The notes: generated by a model from the sequence alone, not told the origin. DNA of 62,967 bases from an uncultured Paracoccaceae bacterium (GCA_937916485.1 CALFSV010000043.1:1-62967), one strand, 5' to 3'. Shown: positions 18,765 to 28,289, counted from the first letter of the stretch. A program made the numbers and translations.

Positions 18765-18784
18765 CTCCCCTATCCCCAGGGGAG
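18765..18784 (-). promoter_or_regulatory. Hairpin in the bztA leader
   Basis: CTCCCCT (18765-18771) and AGGGGAG (18778-18784) form a perfect 7-bp stem with a 6-base loop, about 27 bp upstream of the bztA start. Its purine-rich arm could compete with the ribosome-binding site. I found no clear promoter boxes in the 229-bp gap upstream. Function is inference. Confidence 0.35.
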
Positions 18785-18967
18785 CTTTCCTTCTTGTCGG
18801 TTCCACTAAGGACAGAGCGGCCTTAGAGCTATGCGCGGGAAACTTCTGGTCCAGCGCCGCATTAGAGTGGTCAAAATCGTGGCCGTAGGTCAAGAGTTTC
18901 CGCCTAATAACTTGGCGAAGACACCGTTAATTTCCCTAATCCAAAGCGGTTTGGCTTGCAGAGATTC

Positions 18968-19684
18968 TTAGCCTTGCCCAATCGACAGGCGGTAGAATCT
19001 CTCTGCGTCCAGAAATGCGGCACGCTTGCGCGAGGCATACTCCTCGGCCTCTTCGTCAAAACCCCATTGCTCTGCCTGCCATGTTTCGTCGATCCGGGAC
19101 GTATCCCATCCTCGCAGGGGATCGAGCGCCCCTCTTGCGACAGCAAGTCCTATGACAAGAGAACCGGAGAGGCTTACAAGATCGTGAAATCCAGCCAAGG
19201 CAAAGGCGTTCATGCCCCGCACCTCGGACGCAAGCACCTGCAACGCGGTTTGTTCCTGCGCGACAGGCATCACCCCGGAGGCGATTCGCAGGCGCACGCC
19301 GAATGTGTCGGCTGCCCATTCGACAAGCGGGTCCCAACCGTCAGCCTGTCGGTCGATCAATGCTGCGGGCTTTTCGGCACGGTAACACACCAGATCGGTT
19401 TCACCGTAAGAGGCGACGAGCCTTGCGACTTCGTCCAATTGCGGCGCGACCTTTTCGACGGCCGAGTTTGCAAAACGGGTCGCGGGCATTGTGTCGGGGT
19501 TGACCAACCCCTCCTGCGCCCGCCATTCTCCCGCGACCCATTCGGCCAAGTCCCGCGTCGGTAATTGCAACGTCAGCTTGGATGGCGTTTTTAGGGGTTT
19601 GTCATCAAGCCGCACAATGTGGTGAGGACCGTCCTCTTCTACGTGAACGTCTTTCCAAAATCGCTTTGGCTTCCAGTCGGTCAT
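18968..19684 (-). CDS. ATP12 family F1-ATPase assembly chaperone
   Basis: The protein has 238 residues. It opens KRFWKDVHVEEDGPHHIVRLDDKPLKTP and contains PATRFANSAVEKV, ETDLVCYRAE and WDPLVEWAADTFG, all characteristic of Atp12. In mitochondria this protein protects the F1 alpha subunit before hexamer assembly, and the bacterial homologue is restricted to alphaproteobacteria. It is the last gene of the rarA-crcB-rlu chain, 6 bp after the pseudouridine synthase. Confidence 0.93.
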   Translation of the reverse strand: MTDWKPKRFWKDVHVEEDGPHHIVRLDDKPLKTPSKLTLQLPTRDLAEWVAGEWRAQEGLVNPDTMPATRFANSAVEKVAPQLDEVARLVASYGETDLVCYRAEKPAALIDRQADGWDPLVEWAADTFGVRLRIASGVMPVAQEQTALQVLASEVRGMNAFALAGFHDLVSLSGSLVIGLAVARGALDPLRGWDTSRIDETWQAEQWGFDEEAEEYASRKRAAFLDAERFYRLSIGQG

Positions 19685-19690
19685 GTCGGA

Positions 19691-20737
19691 TCAATCAGGC
19701 ATGTTGAAGGGATCAATGGGGGCATGGCTGACCTCCCAACCGACAAAATCCCATGTCTCAACCATATGATCGGGCAATGGGGCGGTCAGGTGCAGGACGG
19801 CCTTGGTCGTCGGGTGTTCGATGATAAGGGTCCGCGCGTGCAGATGTAGTTTGCGGCTAAGATCACCACCCAGTCCCGCGCCCCAGCCATCGCCAGCATT
19901 CTCCTGCGCCCCGCCGCCATACTTGCCATCGCCCAGGATCGGGTGCCCGATCTCGGCCATGTGGGCCCGCAGCTGGTGGGTCCGACCGGTGATCGGAACA
20001 AGCGCCACCCAGGCAGCCCGCTGCCCCAGGTTGGTCAAAACAGCGTAGTCCGTTGTGGCCCGCTTGGCCCCTTCGGTCTTGTCGACCTCGGCGGGGTGGA
20101 TGCAGCGCATCTTCTCGTTCTCGCCGCCCTTGCCGTGGCCGGGTGCCTTGAGCAGGCCAAACTTGATCGTCGCCGCACGGGGATGCGGAACACCGGCGAC
20201 CGCAGCCCAATAAATCTTGCGGGTATCGCGGTGCTTGAGGTTTTCTGTCAGCGCGCGCGCCATCGTGCGTGTCCGCGCCAGCATCAGGACGCCAGAGGTA
20301 TCCTTGTCCAACCGGTGAACAAGCCGCGGCTTGTCCTCATAGCCAAAGCGCAGCGCCTCGGCCAAGCCATCCACATGACGCGACACGCCAGAGCCACCCT
20401 GGGTGGGCAGTCCTGCAGGCTTGTTGATCACGATGATCTCGTCGTCCTTATAGATCACGCAGGACTGGATCATTTTGGCATCGGCCGGTGTAATGGCCCG
20501 GTTCACCGGCTGCGCCGTGATATCATCAGCGTCGGGTAGTGGCGGAATACGAACGCTTTGACCGATTTCGACGCGCGTGGCCGATTTGACCCGGCCGCCG
20601 TCAACGCGCACTTCGCCCTTGCGGCACATCTTTTCGATGCGTCCCTGGCTCAGGTGCGGGAACAGATGGCGCAGGTAGCGGTCCAGCCGCTGATCGCCTT
20701 CATCCGGCCCGACGATACGGTTCTGAACACCACTCAT
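19691..20737 (-). CDS. RluA/RluC-type 23S rRNA pseudouridine synthase
   Basis: The protein has 348 residues from ATG 20737 (MSGVQNRIVGPDEGDQRLDRYL), which overlaps the crcB stop as ATGA. An N-terminal S4 RNA-binding domain (QGRIEKMCRKGEVRVDG) precedes the catalytic domain, with nucleophile Asp in RLVHRLDKDTSG and later GRTHQLRAHM and GHPILGD. It is closest to RluC by domain layout, which modifies 23S positions 955/2504/2580 in E. coli, but the exact site here is inference. Confidence 0.92.
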   Translation of the reverse strand: MSGVQNRIVGPDEGDQRLDRYLRHLFPHLSQGRIEKMCRKGEVRVDGGRVKSATRVEIGQSVRIPPLPDADDITAQPVNRAITPADAKMIQSCVIYKDDEIIVINKPAGLPTQGGSGVSRHVDGLAEALRFGYEDKPRLVHRLDKDTSGVLMLARTRTMARALTENLKHRDTRKIYWAAVAGVPHPRAATIKFGLLKAPGHGKGGENEKMRCIHPAEVDKTEGAKRATTDYAVLTNLGQRAAWVALVPITGRTHQLRAHMAEIGHPILGDGKYGGGAQENAGDGWGAGLGGDLSRKLHLHARTLIIEHPTTKAVLHLTAPLPDHMVETWDFVGWEVSHAPIDPFNMPD

Positions 20738-21111
20738 GCGAAGGCCCCCCGCGCCAAGAAAAGCCCCGCGACAAGCGCGGCGATTGAAACCGAGACAGTG
20801 CCTGCTACGTAGCCGACAGCATGAAGGGCCTCCCCCCGCTCCCACAGGGTGACGGCATCAAGGGAAAAGGCGGAAAAGGTGGTAAATCCGCCCAAAACCC
20901 CGGTCATCAAAAAAGGCGCGAACCGATTGCCTGACAGTTGGGCAAGAACCACTATCAAGATGCCCATCAGGAATGAGCCCAGGACGTTCACGACGACGGT
21001 GCCCCAGGGAAACCCAGGGCCAAAATAACGAAAGGTGGCCACATTGGTCAGATATCGGGCTGACGCGCCGATAGCCCCACCAAGGGCCACTTGAATGAGG
21101 GATGTCATCAT
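20734..21111 (-). CDS. crcB: Fluoride ion exporter CrcB/Fluc
   Basis: The protein has 125 residues with four hydrophobic helices. It contains GGAIGASARYL, GTVVVNVLGSFLMG and GVLGGFTTFSAFSLDAV, the Fluc channel motifs with the conserved Asn and the TTFS phenylalanine track. It exports fluoride as a dual-topology dimer. No fluoride riboswitch is visible in the 84 bp upstream. It is coupled to the following pseudouridine synthase gene. Confidence 0.95.
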   Translation of the reverse strand: MMTSLIQVALGGAIGASARYLTNVATFRYFGPGFPWGTVVVNVLGSFLMGILIVVLAQLSGNRFAPFLMTGVLGGFTTFSAFSLDAVTLWERGEALHAVGYVAGTVSVSIAALVAGLFLARGAFA

Positions 21112-21195
21112 GCGGCCTTCCTTGTCTTTGGCTGTGCAGTTGTCAACCGCCGCCGGTGTTGCGGTACAGCCAAACTGCGACCACGAGGGCCTTGG

Positions 21196-22521
21196 TCACT
21201 CATGGCCTTGGCCTTCTCGCTTTGCCCGAAGCCCGGCAAAATAGGTCATGCGCTTTTTCAGGTCACGCTCAAAACCACGGTCGACGGGCTCATAATAGCT
21301 GCCACGCTTCATCCCGTCGGGAAAATAGTTCTGACCGGAAAAGGCATCCTCGGCCTCGTGATCATAGGCATAGCCCTCGCCAAAGCCCTGCTCCTTCATC
21401 AGCCGGGTCGGCGCGTTGAGGATGTGGTTCGGCGGCGGGGCAGAGCCTGTCTCGCGCGCCGCGGCCTGGGCCGCCTTGAACGCGGCGTAGCCAGCGTTGG
21501 ATTTCGGGGCGAGGGCAAGGTAGGTCACGGCCTGCGCCAGCGCCAATTCGCCCTCAGGGCTGCCCAGACGCTCGTAGGTGTCCCAGGATTGCAGGCAGAT
21601 GGCCTGCGCTTGCGGGTCAGCCAGCCCGATGTCTTCCACCGCCATGCGCGTGATGCGGCGGGCCAGGTAGCGGGGGTCCTCTCCCCCGGACAGCATGCGG
21701 GCGAACCAGTAAAGGGCTGCGTCCGGGTCCGACCCCCGAACCGACTTGTGCAACGCTGAAATGAGGTTGTAGTGCTCATCCCCCGATTTGTCGTATTTGG
21801 CCGCGCGCTTCATCAGGCGGGTGACCAGCACCTCACGCGTCAGCGGCCCCGGCACCTTCCAGGCCATCACCTGTTCGATCAGGTTCAGCAGGGCCCGGCC
21901 ATCCCCGTCCGCCATTTCGATCAGGGCAACGCGGGCCGACGGGTCGAGCGGCAGGGGGCGCCCAACGTCCGTCTCGGCCCGTTGGGCCAAACGCTCCAGA
22001 TCGGACGCCTCAAGCCGTCTGAGGATCAGAACCTGGGCCCGGCTCAGCAAGGCGGCGTTCAGTTCAAACGACGGGTTTTCGGTGGTGGCACCCACGAGAA
22101 GGATGGTGCCGTCCTCCATATAGGGCAGGAACCCGTCCTGCTGGGCCTTGTTGAAGCGGTGGATCTCATCGACAAATAGAAGGGTGCCCTTCCCGTTCTG
22201 GCGGCGCATCCTGGCGGCCTCGAACACCTTTCGCAGGTCAGGAACGCCCGTGAAGATGGCCGAGATCTGAACGAAATGCAGGTCGGTCTGGTCGGCCAGC
22301 AGCCGGGCAATCGTTGTCTTTCCGACACCCGGAGGGCCCCAGAACACCAACGAGGACAGCGAACCCGCCTCAAGCATCGCACCCAGCGGCGCATCGGGGC
22401 CAAGAACCTGTTCCTGGCCGATCACCTCGTCCAGTCGGGCCGGACGCAAACGATCCGCAAGCGGCCGGAGGGGTGCGGCGGCGGACTGTCCAGAGGCTGC
22501 GCTGTCAAAAAGATCTGCCAT
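21196..22521 (-). CDS. rarA: Replication-associated recombination protein A
   Basis: The protein has 441 residues from MADLFDSAASG. The AAA+ ATPase motifs are Walker A FWGPPGVGKTT, Walker B LLFVDEIHRFNK and sensor GATTENPSF. The C-terminal tetramerisation part contains VRGSDPDAALYWFARML and GLADPQAQAI. It acts at stalled replication forks. The upstream Met at 22533 is possible, but the chosen start has the better-placed purines. Confidence 0.95.
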   Translation of the reverse strand: MADLFDSAASGQSAAAPLRPLADRLRPARLDEVIGQEQVLGPDAPLGAMLEAGSLSSLVFWGPPGVGKTTIARLLADQTDLHFVQISAIFTGVPDLRKVFEAARMRRQNGKGTLLFVDEIHRFNKAQQDGFLPYMEDGTILLVGATTENPSFELNAALLSRAQVLILRRLEASDLERLAQRAETDVGRPLPLDPSARVALIEMADGDGRALLNLIEQVMAWKVPGPLTREVLVTRLMKRAAKYDKSGDEHYNLISALHKSVRGSDPDAALYWFARMLSGGEDPRYLARRITRMAVEDIGLADPQAQAICLQSWDTYERLGSPEGELALAQAVTYLALAPKSNAGYAAFKAAQAAARETGSAPPPNHILNAPTRLMKEQGFGEGYAYDHEAEDAFSGQNYFPDGMKRGSYYEPVDRGFERDLKKRMTYFAGLRAKREGQGHE

Positions 22522-22592
22522 GAGTTCCAGCATAGAAGGTCGCCGCTACGGTGGGAAGCAGGGCCCGCCCGGCGCGGCGGCCCCCCAAAATG

Positions 22593-22620
22593 AAAAGACC
22601 TCGTCCAGAGACGAGGCCTT
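22593..22620 (-). terminator. Rho-independent terminator after rplQ
   Basis: On the minus strand, stem CCTCGTC/GACGAGG (22599-22605 with 22610-22616, extended by an outer AAG/CTT pairing) has a 4-base loop and is followed by TTTT. It lies 26 bp past the rplQ stop and ends the ribosomal cluster before rarA. Confidence 0.85.
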
Positions 22621-22645
22621 TGGTCTGTTCAGACTGAGGAAAGTC

Positions 22646-23071
22646 TTAGTCGTCGATTTCCATCGCGTCTTCGGCCTCAAGGCGGGCCTTGTCAGAGGCG
22701 CCTTTGGCGTCGCGGTCGCGGTCGACGAATTCGATGATGGCCATGGGGGCCATGTCGCCATAGCGGAAGCCGGCCTTCAGAACGCGCACATAGCCGCCCT
22801 GACGCTCTTTGTAGCGGGGGCCAAGCACTTCGAACAGCTTGGCAACGTGCATGTCCTGCTTGAGCCGCGATGCGGCCTGACGGCGGGCGTGAAGGTCGCC
22901 GCGCTTGCCCAGGGTCACCAGCTTATCGATGACCCGCTTGAGTTCTTTGGCCTTGGGCAGGGTTGTCTTGATTTGCTCATGCTCAATCAGCGAACCTGCC
23001 ATGTTGGCGAACATAGCCTTGCGGTGTTCATGGGTCCGGTTGAGTTTGCGGTATCCGCTAGCGTGACGCAT
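22646..23071 (-). CDS. rplQ: 50S ribosomal protein L17
   Basis: The protein has 141 residues, starting [25 protein letters not shown] and containing [21 protein letters not shown]. The acidic C-terminal extension ([24 protein letters not shown]) is commonly seen in alphaproteobacteria. It is the last gene of the alpha operon, separated from rpoA by a terminator-like hairpin. Confidence 0.98.
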   Translation of the reverse strand: MRHASGYRKLNRTHEHRKAMFANMAGSLIEHEQIKTTLPKAKELKRVIDKLVTLGKRGDLHARRQAASRLKQDMHVAKLFEVLGPRYKERQGGYVRVLKAGFRYGDMAPMAIIEFVDRDRDAKGASDKARLEAEDAMEIDD

Positions 23072-23154
23072 TTGAAGTCTCCTAAGTGCTTTATGCTTTG
23101 TGCAGCGGTCTGATGCGTGCCAGCCGCGTTATTGGGGCGGAATTGCCCGGGGTG

Positions 23155-23182
23155 AAAACGGGGTGCGCAAGTCGCGCACCCC
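23155..23182 (-). terminator. Terminator-like hairpin between rpoA and rplQ
   Basis: On the minus strand, a perfect 9-bp stem GGGGTGCGC/GCGCACCCC with a 5-base loop is followed by CGTTTTC. It starts 12 bp after the rpoA stop. It may partially terminate transcription before rplQ. Confidence 0.7.
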
Positions 23183-23193
23183 AGTGTCGTAAA

Positions 23194-24210
23194 TCAGAAC
23201 TGGTCTTCGAACTTCTTGGCCAGGTCTTCGATGTTGTCTGGCGGCCAATCCTCGACGTCCATACCAAGGTGCAGACCCATGCCCGACAGCACTTCCTTGA
23301 TCTCGTTCAAGGACTTGCGGCCGAAGTTCGGAGTGCGGAGCATCTCGGCTTCGGTCTTCTGGATGAGATCGCCAATGTAGACGATGTTGTCGTTCTTCAG
23401 GCAGTTTGCGGACCGGACAGACAGCTCCAGCTCGTCGACTTTCTTGAGGAGGAGCGGGTTGAACTCCAGGCCGTCATCGTCGGCACTGGCGGTGGCCGAT
23501 TCCGGCTCGTCGAAGTTGACGAAGATCGACAGCTGGTCCTGCAGAATGCGGGCCGCATAAGCGACCGCATCGTCAGGTGTCAGCGACCCGTCGGTTTCGA
23601 TCTTCATGGTCAGCTTATCATAGTCCAGGACCTGACCTTCGCGGGTCGGCTGCACATCGTAGCTGACCTTGACGACCGGGGAATAGATCGCGTCGATGGC
23701 GATCATGCCGATCGGGGCATCCTCGGGCTTGTTCTTGTCAGCCGCGACATAGCCCTTACCAGTGTTGACCGTCAGCTCGACGTAAAGCGACGCGCCGTCG
23801 TCCAGGTGACAGATCACGTGATCCTTGTTCAGGATCTCGATCCCGGAGGATTCGGAAATGTCGGCGGCGGTGACGACGCCCGGGCCTTTGGCCTGAACGG
23901 TCAGACGCTTGGGGCCTTCGACTTCCATACGGATCGCCACGCCCTTGAGGTTCAGGACGATGTCGGTGACATCTTCGCGAACGCCCGGAACGGACGAAAA
24001 TTCGTGCAGAACGTTGTCGATCTGAACGCTGGTGATAGCGGCACCCTGCAGCGAGGACATAAGCACCCGGCGCAGAGCGTTGCCCAGCGTCAGACCAAAG
24101 CCACGCTCAAGCGGTTCAGCAGTCAGCGTGGCCTGACGAGCAGGATCGTTGCCCGGGCGGACTTCCAGCTGTGTCGGCTTGATCAGTTCTGCCCAATTCT
24201 TGTGGATCAT
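23194..24210 (-). CDS. rpoA: DNA-directed RNA polymerase subunit alpha
   Basis: The protein has 338 residues starting [17 protein letters not shown]. The ATG at 24210 follows GGAGGG; the ATG at 24222 overlaps that ribosome-binding site and is unlikely. The N-terminal assembly domain includes [20 protein letters not shown]. The C-terminal domain has [46 protein letters not shown], which contacts UP elements and activators. It dimerises to nucleate core polymerase. Confidence 0.98.
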   Translation of the reverse strand: MIHKNWAELIKPTQLEVRPGNDPARQATLTAEPLERGFGLTLGNALRRVLMSSLQGAAITSVQIDNVLHEFSSVPGVREDVTDIVLNLKGVAIRMEVEGPKRLTVQAKGPGVVTAADISESSGIEILNKDHVICHLDDGASLYVELTVNTGKGYVAADKNKPEDAPIGMIAIDAIYSPVVKVSYDVQPTREGQVLDYDKLTMKIETDGSLTPDDAVAYAARILQDQLSIFVNFDEPESATASADDDGLEFNPLLLKKVDELELSVRSANCLKNDNIVYIGDLIQKTEAEMLRTPNFGRKSLNEIKEVLSGMGLHLGMDVEDWPPDNIEDLAKKFEDQF

Positions 24211-24278
24211 GCGTCCCTCCATTCTTGTTCGTCTGGCATGACCGACCTGACAAACGCTCGAGGTTTCAAAATGACGGA

Positions 24279-24308
24279 CCCGGGCCGCGCGAATTGGCGC
24301 AGCCCGGG
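24279..24308 (-). terminator. Hairpin between rpsK and rpoA
   Basis: CCCGGGC (24279-24285) pairs with GCCCGGG (24302-24308) and an inner CGCGC/GCGC stem continues across a single bulge. On the minus strand it is followed within about ten bases by ATTTTG. It begins 15 bp after the rpsK stop. Confidence 0.5.
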
Positions 24309-24323
24309 CAGGTAGAGCGGCTT

Positions 24324-24716
24324 TTAGACGCGGCGGCGCTTTGGCGGGCGGCAGCCGTTGTGCGCCATCGGGGTCACATCACGGATCGAGGTGATGTTGA
24401 ACCCGGCAGCAGCCAGAGCGCGGAGCGCCGATTCACGACCCGAACCGGGGCCCTGAACTTCAACCTCAAGCGTCTTGACGCCATGCTCCTGGGCCTTGCG
24501 ACCAACGTCTTCGGCAGCCATCTGGGCAGCATAAGGGGTCGACTTACGCGATCCCTTAAAGCCCATGGTCCCGGCAGACGACCATGCAATGGCATTGCCC
24601 TGCACGTCCGAGATCAGGATCTTGGTGTTGTTGAACGAAGAATTCACATGCGCCACGCCAGCGGCGATGTTCTTGGAGACCTTCTTCTTGCCTCCGCGAC
24701 GGGTATCACGTGCCAT
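24324..24716 (-). CDS. rpsK: 30S ribosomal protein S11
   Basis: The protein has 130 residues, containing [43 protein letters not shown] and ending [12 protein letters not shown], the S11 signature. It binds the 16S platform near the mRNA exit channel. It is 12 bp from rpsM. Confidence 0.98.
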   Translation of the reverse strand: MARDTRRGGKKKVSKNIAAGVAHVNSSFNNTKILISDVQGNAIAWSSAGTMGFKGSRKSTPYAAQMAAEDVGRKAQEHGVKTLEVEVQGPGSGRESALRALAAAGFNITSIRDVTPMAHNGCRPPKRRRV

Positions 24717-24728
24717 GTCGGAGCCTCC

Positions 24729-25097
24729 TTATTTCTTCTTGCCAGCAATGGCCTTAGCGGGGCCTTTGCGTGTGCGTGCGTTGGTGTGGGTCCGCTGACC
24801 GCGAACAGGCAGGTTGCGGCGATGACGCAGGCCACGATAGCAGCCAAGGTCCATCAGACGCTTGATGTTCATCTGGGTCTCGCGACGCAGGTCACCTTCG
24901 ACGTTCAGGTTGGCGTCGATATGTTCGCGGATGGACAGAACTTCTGCATCAGACAGTTCATTCACACGACGCGTGAGATCGATACCGACGGCTTCGCAGA
25001 TCTGCTTAGCAGTCGTGTTACCAATTCCGGTGATATAGGTGAGGGCGATCGGGACCCGCTTTCCAGTGGGGATGTTGACGCCGGCAATACGTGCCAC
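24729..25097 (-). CDS. rpsM: 30S ribosomal protein S13
   Basis: The protein has 122 residues: [26 protein letters not shown], then [27 protein letters not shown], with a basic tail reaching the P-site tRNA. It contacts 16S helix 42 and the 5S/L5 bridge. It is separated from adk by 243 bp containing a long hairpin. Confidence 0.98.
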   Translation of the reverse strand: MARIAGVNIPTGKRVPIALTYITGIGNTTAKQICEAVGIDLTRRVNELSDAEVLSIREHIDANLNVEGDLRRETQMNIKRLMDLGCYRGLRHRRNLPVRGQRTHTNARTRKGPAKAIAGKKK

Positions 25098-25278
25098 GTT
25101 TGGCTTCCTTTCGTTGCGGTTCCGTGATCCCGGAACCTTTTTTCACAACTACGGCCCGATGGGTTTTGTCCACGGGCCTTCGTCATCCTGAGGTGATCTG
25201 CCAAACGGGTGCGACCCGATTGACAAAACGATTCTCCCTTTTGGGATGGGGCTGTCTATGGGCATCCGCACGGTGCGT

Positions 25279-25316
25279 CAAGGGCCTGTGAACCGTTCCG
25301 TTCACCTAGGCCCTTG
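25279..25316 (-). terminator. Long hairpin between adk and rpsM
   Basis: CAAGGGCCT (25279-25287) pairs with AGGCCCTTG (25308-25316), and an inner GTGAAC/GTTCAC stem continues after a 2-base bulge: 15 bp in all with a 6-base loop. No T run follows. It starts 25 bp past the adk stop. The remaining ~180 bp before rpsM shows no gene. Confidence 0.6.
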
Positions 25317-25340
25317 AAAGCCCGCAAAGCCGACCAGGCA

Positions 25341-25988
25341 CTAGCCTTCGAGTATCTTTGCGACAGCCTCTGCGACGTCATCAATCTCGCCCAGACCATC
25401 GACCGAAGAAAGCGCACCTTTGGCGTAGTAGTAGCCAATCAAAGGGGACGTCTGCTTGTAATAGGCCAAAAGTCGTGTCTTGAGGCTTTCCGCATTATCG
25501 TCGGCCCGGCGACTGAAATCCGTGCCATTGCAGTTAGAGCAATGACCATCGGCGGGGATCGGTTTGGTCTGGTCGTTATAGACCTCACCACAAGAGGCGC
25601 AGGTGGCGCGCGCAGTAATGCGAGACACCAGGGCCTCATCATCGACCCGCATTTCGATCACGGCATCAAGGGTCTCGCCCAACTCTGACATCAGGTTTCC
25701 AAGCGCATCGGCCTGGGCCAAAGTCCGCGGAAAGCCGTCAAAAATGTAGCCGCCTTCGGCCGTACCACTGGTCAAACGCTCGCGGATCAGGCCGATGACG
25801 ATCTCGTCGGTGACAAGGTGTCCCTTGTCCATAACCTCGGCGACGATCTTGCCCATTTCGGTACCCGAAGAGCGGGCTTCGCGCAGCATGTCGCCCGTCG
25901 ACAGTTGGACCATATTGCGGCCCTCTACCAGAATACGGGCTTGCGTCCCCTTACCGGCGCCCGGAGGCCCAAGTAGAATGATATTCAT
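25341..25988 (-). CDS. adk: Adenylate kinase
   Basis: The protein has 215 residues. The P loop is [22 protein letters not shown] marks the AMP site, and the LID carries four Cys (CASCGEVYN and CSNCNG), so this is a zinc-type long-form enzyme. It converts AMP and ATP to two ADP. The start overlaps the secY stop (ATGA), the usual spc-operon placement. Confidence 0.97.
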   Translation of the reverse strand: MNIILLGPPGAGKGTQARILVEGRNMVQLSTGDMLREARSSGTEMGKIVAEVMDKGHLVTDEIVIGLIRERLTSGTAEGGYIFDGFPRTLAQADALGNLMSELGETLDAVIEMRVDDEALVSRITARATCASCGEVYNDQTKPIPADGHCSNCNGTDFSRRADDNAESLKTRLLAYYKQTSPLIGYYYAKGALSSVDGLGEIDDVAEAVAKILEG

Positions 25989-27358
25989 CTGCGGGCTGGT
26001 CCTTTGGCTTTGGGCTTGGCGCCGGCCTTGGCAGACCGCTTTCCGCGCAATTGGGATTTCTCGATCAGGCCCTCGTACTGATGGGCCAGAAGGTGTGATT
26101 GTACCTGCTGGATCGTATCCATACCAACTGACACGATAATCAGCACCGATGTGCCCCCGAAGTAGAAAGGGATTGTGAGCTGGCTACGCAGGATTTCCGG
26201 CAAAAGGCAAACAAGAGCCAGGTAGCCAGAACCAAGAACAAGGATGCGGGTCACGACGTAGTCGAGGTATTCCGCCGTCCGCTTGCCCGGGCGGATGCCC
26301 GGCACAAAGCCGTTCTGGTTCTTGAGGTTGTCGGCAACATCCTCGGTCTTGAATGCAACTTCACGAGTATAAAAATAGGTGAAAAAGACGATCATCGAGG
26401 TGAAGAACAACAGGTAAAGTGGCTGGCCCGGACCAAAGTAGGCTAGCAGGATCGACATGACCGGTCCGGTATCGCCCCCCGAAAACGTGGAAATCGTCGT
26501 GGGCAACAGCAACAGCGCCGAGGCAAAAATAGCCGGGATAACGCCTGCCGGGTTCACCTTGATCGGAAGGTGAGAAGAGCCACCGTCATAAATCTTCATC
26601 CCGACCTGACGACGCGGATACTGAATGTGGATCTTACGCAGCGACCGCTCCATGAACACCACAAAAGTCAGTGTGACCACGACCATGAGGATAACGACGA
26701 TAATGGTCAGGGCGTCGCCAGACTGGCGGCTGGTTGTCAGGAACTGTGCCAGGGCGGCCGGAATCTCGGCGATGATGCCAACGAAGATGATCAGCGAAAT
26801 GCCATTGCCGATCCCGCGGGAGGTGATCTGTTCACCCAGCCACATCAAGAACATCGTGCCGCCCACAAGGGTGATCACACAGGCAGCCTGGAAGTAGAGC
26901 CCCGGGTTGGACACAAGATCGCCAGCCTCAAGCGAGCGGGCAAGGCCATAGGCCTGAAAGGTGGCAAGGATAACCGTGAAGTAACGGGTATACTGATTGA
27001 GCTTCTTGCGGCCCTGCTCGCCCTCTTTCTTGAGCTGCTTGAGCGGTTCCCACATGGAGCCCAGCAGCTGGACGATGATCGACGCCGAGATGTAGGGCAT
27101 TATGCCAAGGGCGAAGATGCCCATCCTGCTGAGGGCGCCACCGGTAAACATCGACAGGATGCCACCGATGCCCGCTGCCGCATCCTCCATAAAGGAGCGG
27201 AGGGCCGCGCCATCAATGCCGGGGACCGGAATGTAGGTGCCAAGGCGATAGATGACGAGGAGGCCAAGGGTGAACAGGATCCTCTGGCGAAGCTCGGTGG
27301 CCTTACCAAAGGCCCCCCAACTCATGTTTGCCGCCATTTGCTCTGCTGCAGATGCCAT
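25985..27358 (-). CDS. secY: Preprotein translocase subunit SecY
   Basis: The protein has 457 residues with ten predicted transmembrane helices. It shows [46 protein letters not shown] (plug and TM2) and [22 protein letters not shown] near the cytoplasmic loop. It forms the SecYEG protein-conducting channel. A strong hairpin lies in the gap upstream. Confidence 0.98.
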   Translation of the reverse strand: MASAAEQMAANMSWGAFGKATELRQRILFTLGLLVIYRLGTYIPVPGIDGAALRSFMEDAAAGIGGILSMFTGGALSRMGIFALGIMPYISASIIVQLLGSMWEPLKQLKKEGEQGRKKLNQYTRYFTVILATFQAYGLARSLEAGDLVSNPGLYFQAACVITLVGGTMFLMWLGEQITSRGIGNGISLIIFVGIIAEIPAALAQFLTTSRQSGDALTIIVVILMVVVTLTFVVFMERSLRKIHIQYPRRQVGMKIYDGGSSHLPIKVNPAGVIPAIFASALLLLPTTISTFSGGDTGPVMSILLAYFGPGQPLYLLFFTSMIVFFTYFYTREVAFKTEDVADNLKNQNGFVPGIRPGKRTAEYLDYVVTRILVLGSGYLALVCLLPEILRSQLTIPFYFGGTSVLIIVSVGMDTIQQVQSHLLAHQYEGLIEKSQLRGKRSAKAGAKPKAKGPARR

Positions 27359-27383
27359 TTGGGCGCTCTCTTTTCATGACGTC

Positions 27384-27412
27384 GCCGCCAGACCGGTCTC
27401 CCGGCTGGCGGC
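27384..27412 (-). terminator. Hairpin between rplO and secY
   Basis: GCCGCCAG (27384-27391) pairs with CTGGCGGC (27405-27412); an inner CCGG/CCGG pairing adds four base pairs around a 4-base loop, with one bulged base. No T run is adjacent. It lies in the 108-bp gap and may modulate secY expression. Confidence 0.5.
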
Positions 27413-27466
27413 TGCTTAGGATAACTCGGTGCAGATGTAAGCGCGGGAAGGCCGCGCCACAACCCG

Positions 27467-27940
27467 TTATTCGGCTGCTGCCGCCGTCGTGACTGTGAGG
27501 GAGCCACCGGCCTTCTCGACCATCTCGATCGCGCCCTGCGACGCGCCGGTGACCGAAATTGTCGCTTTGGCGGTGAATTCGCCTTTGCCCAAGACACGGA
27601 CGCCATCAAGCTTCCGACGAACCAGGCCCGAGGCCAACAGCGCGTCTTCGGTGATCTCGGACGAGGCGTCGATCTTGCCGGCGTCGATGAATTTTTGGAT
27701 CAGACCCAGGTTCACCACAGCGAATTCCTTGCGATTGGGCTTGTTGAAGCCACGCTTGGGAAGACGCATGTAAAGCGGCATCTGGCCGCCTTCGTAACCC
27801 TTGATCGCCACACCCGAACGGGATTTCTGGCCTTTGATACCACGGCCACCCATCTTGCCCTTGCCAGAGCCGGGACCACGGGCAACGCGCATGCGGCGCT
27901 TGGTTGCGCCGGGATTGTCGTGAAGTTCGTTCAGTTTCAT
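27467..27940 (-). CDS. rplO: 50S ribosomal protein L15
   Basis: The protein has 157 residues starting [22 protein letters not shown]; the in-frame ATG at 27970 would add ten unrelated residues. [20 protein letters not shown] is the glycine-rich N-terminal tail that threads 23S rRNA. It is separated from rpmD by 155 bp carrying two palindromic repeats. Confidence 0.97.
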   Translation of the reverse strand: MKLNELHDNPGATKRRMRVARGPGSGKGKMGGRGIKGQKSRSGVAIKGYEGGQMPLYMRLPKRGFNKPNRKEFAVVNLGLIQKFIDAGKIDASSEITEDALLASGLVRRKLDGVRVLGKGEFTAKATISVTGASQGAIEMVEKAGGSLTVTTAAAAE

Positions 27941-27999
27941 ATCGCTCTCTCCGTGCCGGACGCGGCCCATGAGCGAAGGGACCGGACGCGGCGTGTAAG

Positions 28000-28025
28000 G
28001 TAAGGTGGGTCTTGACCCACCTTAC
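28000..28025. repeat. 26-bp palindromic repeat, copy 1
   Basis: Perfect 12-bp arms GTAAGGTGGGTC / GACCCACCTTAC flank the centre TT. It lies between rpmD and rplO, 35 bp from copy 2. The spacer between the two copies contains its own short GGCC-based hairpin. No ORF covers it. Confidence 0.85.
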
Positions 28026-28060
28026 GGATGTGGTTTGGCCGGTTGCCCGGCCCCTTGTCA

Positions 28061-28086
28061 GTAAGGCGGGTCAAGACCCGCCTTAC
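28061..28086. repeat. 26-bp palindromic repeat, copy 2 (compensated variant)
   Basis: The arms are GTAAGGCGGGTC / GACCCGCCTTAC with centre AA. Relative to the other three copies the T at arm position 7 is C and the matching A is G, so perfect pairing is kept. It ends 10 bp from the rpmD stop. Confidence 0.85.
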
Positions 28087-28095
28087 CTGAATGTG

Positions 28096-28284
28096 TTAGC
28101 CGCGCTCTTCGATGATCTCGACGAGGTGGGGGATTGAGTTGACCATCCCACGGACGGAAGGCGTGTCTTCCAGTTCCCGGGTCCGGTGCATCTTGTTCAG
28201 ACCCAGACCGACCAACGTGGCACGCTGAACCGCGGGGCGACGGATCGGCGAACCGATCTGCTTCACAACGATAGTTTTTGCCAT
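28096..28284 (-). CDS. rpmD: 50S ribosomal protein L30
   Basis: The protein has 62 residues: [49 protein letters not shown], the complete short bacterial L30. It is located between rpsE (5-bp gap) and the repeat pair before rplO. Confidence 0.97.
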   Translation of the reverse strand: MAKTIVVKQIGSPIRRPAVQRATLVGLGLNKMHRTRELEDTPSVRGMVNSIPHLVEIIEERG

Positions 28285-28289
28285 GTTCC

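Noticed and set aside
20734..21195. Fluoride riboswitch upstream of crcB
   Set aside because: The 84-bp gap between rarA and crcB is short and shows no crcB-motif fold; crcB is more likely read from rarA.
24225..25127. 300-codon plus-strand frame opposite rpsK/rpsM
   Set aside because: Both minus-strand ribosomal proteins are certain; the plus-strand translation is a frame shadow without any family pattern.
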